Shown here: in pieces, positions 5,201 through 5,361 of the stretch
Layout: every line of letters starts with the position of its first letter
Position numbering within the stretch: position 1 is the first letter of the stretch
DNA from: Akkermansiaceae bacterium
GTDB lineage: Bacteria; Verrucomicrobiota; Verrucomicrobiia; Verrucomicrobiales; Akkermansiaceae
DNA length: 5,361 bases
Direction: 5' to 3'
Assembly (NCBI GenBank): GCA_011524615.1
Contig: WTJZ01000306.1
Coordinates: forward strand, 2,466-7,826
Program-made: the position numbers and the translations under genes
Notes under the pieces: model-generated
Database searches by the model: none
What the model saw: the letters and a program-made list of their open reading frames with translations, nothing else
What the model was told of the DNA's origin: nothing

Positions 5201-5319
5201 GAATCCGCGCGGTGCGAAGGAAAGCGTAGGGTCAAGGATTGCCTAACGCTCTCATTCTCAGATCCTCCGCTAGGCCCCAATCCTTCCTCCGAGGCCTAAA
5301 CTAACGAGCACCCTGATTC

Positions 5320-5340
5320 CACGATCTTGGCAAGATCGTG
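5320..5340. repeat. Hairpin unit B of the terminal pair, inverted
   Basis: CACGATCTT (5320-5328) and AAGATCGTG (5332-5340) make nine perfect pairs around the loop GGC, which is GCC on the minus strand. Read on that strand it matches unit A in flanks, loop and stem length but not in stem sequence. Confidence 0.78.
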
Positions 5341-5361
5341 CTACCCTCACTATCAATATTA

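Larger units (their letters stand above)
5175..5345. repeat. 171-base symmetric hairpin element (REP/BIME- or MITE-like)
   Basis: Two 31-base units in inverted orientation form the ends (5175-5205 and 5345-5315). Both read GGTAGC, a stem arm, loop GCC, the other stem arm, then GGAATC. They are identical at 22 of 31 positions, and all nine differences lie in the stem arms. Just inside, GGTGC (5211-5215) is complementary to GCACC (5308-5312). In the centre AAGGATTG (5234-5241) pairs with CAATCCTT (5278-5285), and CCTAACG (5242-5248) pairs with CGCTAGG (5268-5274) apart from one A-C position, which is G-U on the minus strand. No transposase or other gene is inside. The layout is that of paired REP units or a small non-autonomous element. 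Confidence 0.7.

Noticed and set aside
5157..5246. 29- or 26-codon frame (ATG 5157 or 5166) with GGGAGG upstream
   Set aside because: Most of it runs through hairpin unit A and the central hairpin, so its codons are dictated by the repeat; spacing to the first ATG is only two bases. Likely fortuitous.
5238..5252. GCCTAAC / GCGTTAGGC on the minus strand, resembling an integron attC core site
   Set aside because: The segment is explained by the central hairpin. No matching second core at proper distance and no integrase gene is present. The gap between the two minus-strand genes also has no RYYYAAC partner for its GTT core, so classical attC sites are not supported.

Overview
The window looks like a piece of a marine-type Verrucomicrobiota chromosome (Rubritalea-like at best guess). 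The basis is a PEP-CTERM protein with the short VPEP/hydrophobic/RRQR tail common in that phylum, moderate GC, and weak or absent Shine-Dalgarno sequences before most genes. The phylum is an inference; no rRNA or other decisive marker is present.

Left part (1-2430, + strand): the 3' end of a PEP-CTERM surface-protein gene (3-320), then a strong hairpin (331-355), then a complete mnmG/gidA gene (504-2375) closed by a textbook intrinsic terminator (2395-2429). Two identical ParB-binding parS palindromes lie here. One is in the mnmG leader (371-386). The other is inside the mnmG reading frame (1255-1270), within an insertion that E. coli MnmG lacks. mnmG next to parS is typical of origin-proximal DNA, so the window probably lies near the chromosome origin. 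The usual downstream partners rsmG-parA-parB do not follow.

Middle part (2376-3940): about 470 bases without a gene, holding several inverted repeats and an intrinsic terminator that faces the minus strand although no minus-strand gene precedes it. Then comes a stand-alone RelA/SpoT-domain alarmone synthetase (2847-3833, +) with no hydrolase domain, followed by an imperfect long hairpin in the convergent gap.

Right part (3945-5361): two AT-richer minus-strand genes. One, of 159 codons, is unrecognised. The other, of 146 codons, ends in a WDPEHG motif resembling DUF6985-type proteins. Their start regions share a near-identical block (TTWAACGTTATMC just before ATG). Between them is a 14-codon mini-ORF with the best Shine-Dalgarno sequence in the window. 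The last 171 bases (5175-5345) form a symmetric repeat-like element. Two inverted 31-base hairpin units have identical flanks and triloop but stems that differ by compensatory base-pair changes, and they enclose a third hairpin.

No complete multi-gene pathway is visible. mnmG is housekeeping; the alarmone synthetase, the two small genes and the hairpin element look like accessory material inserted beside it.
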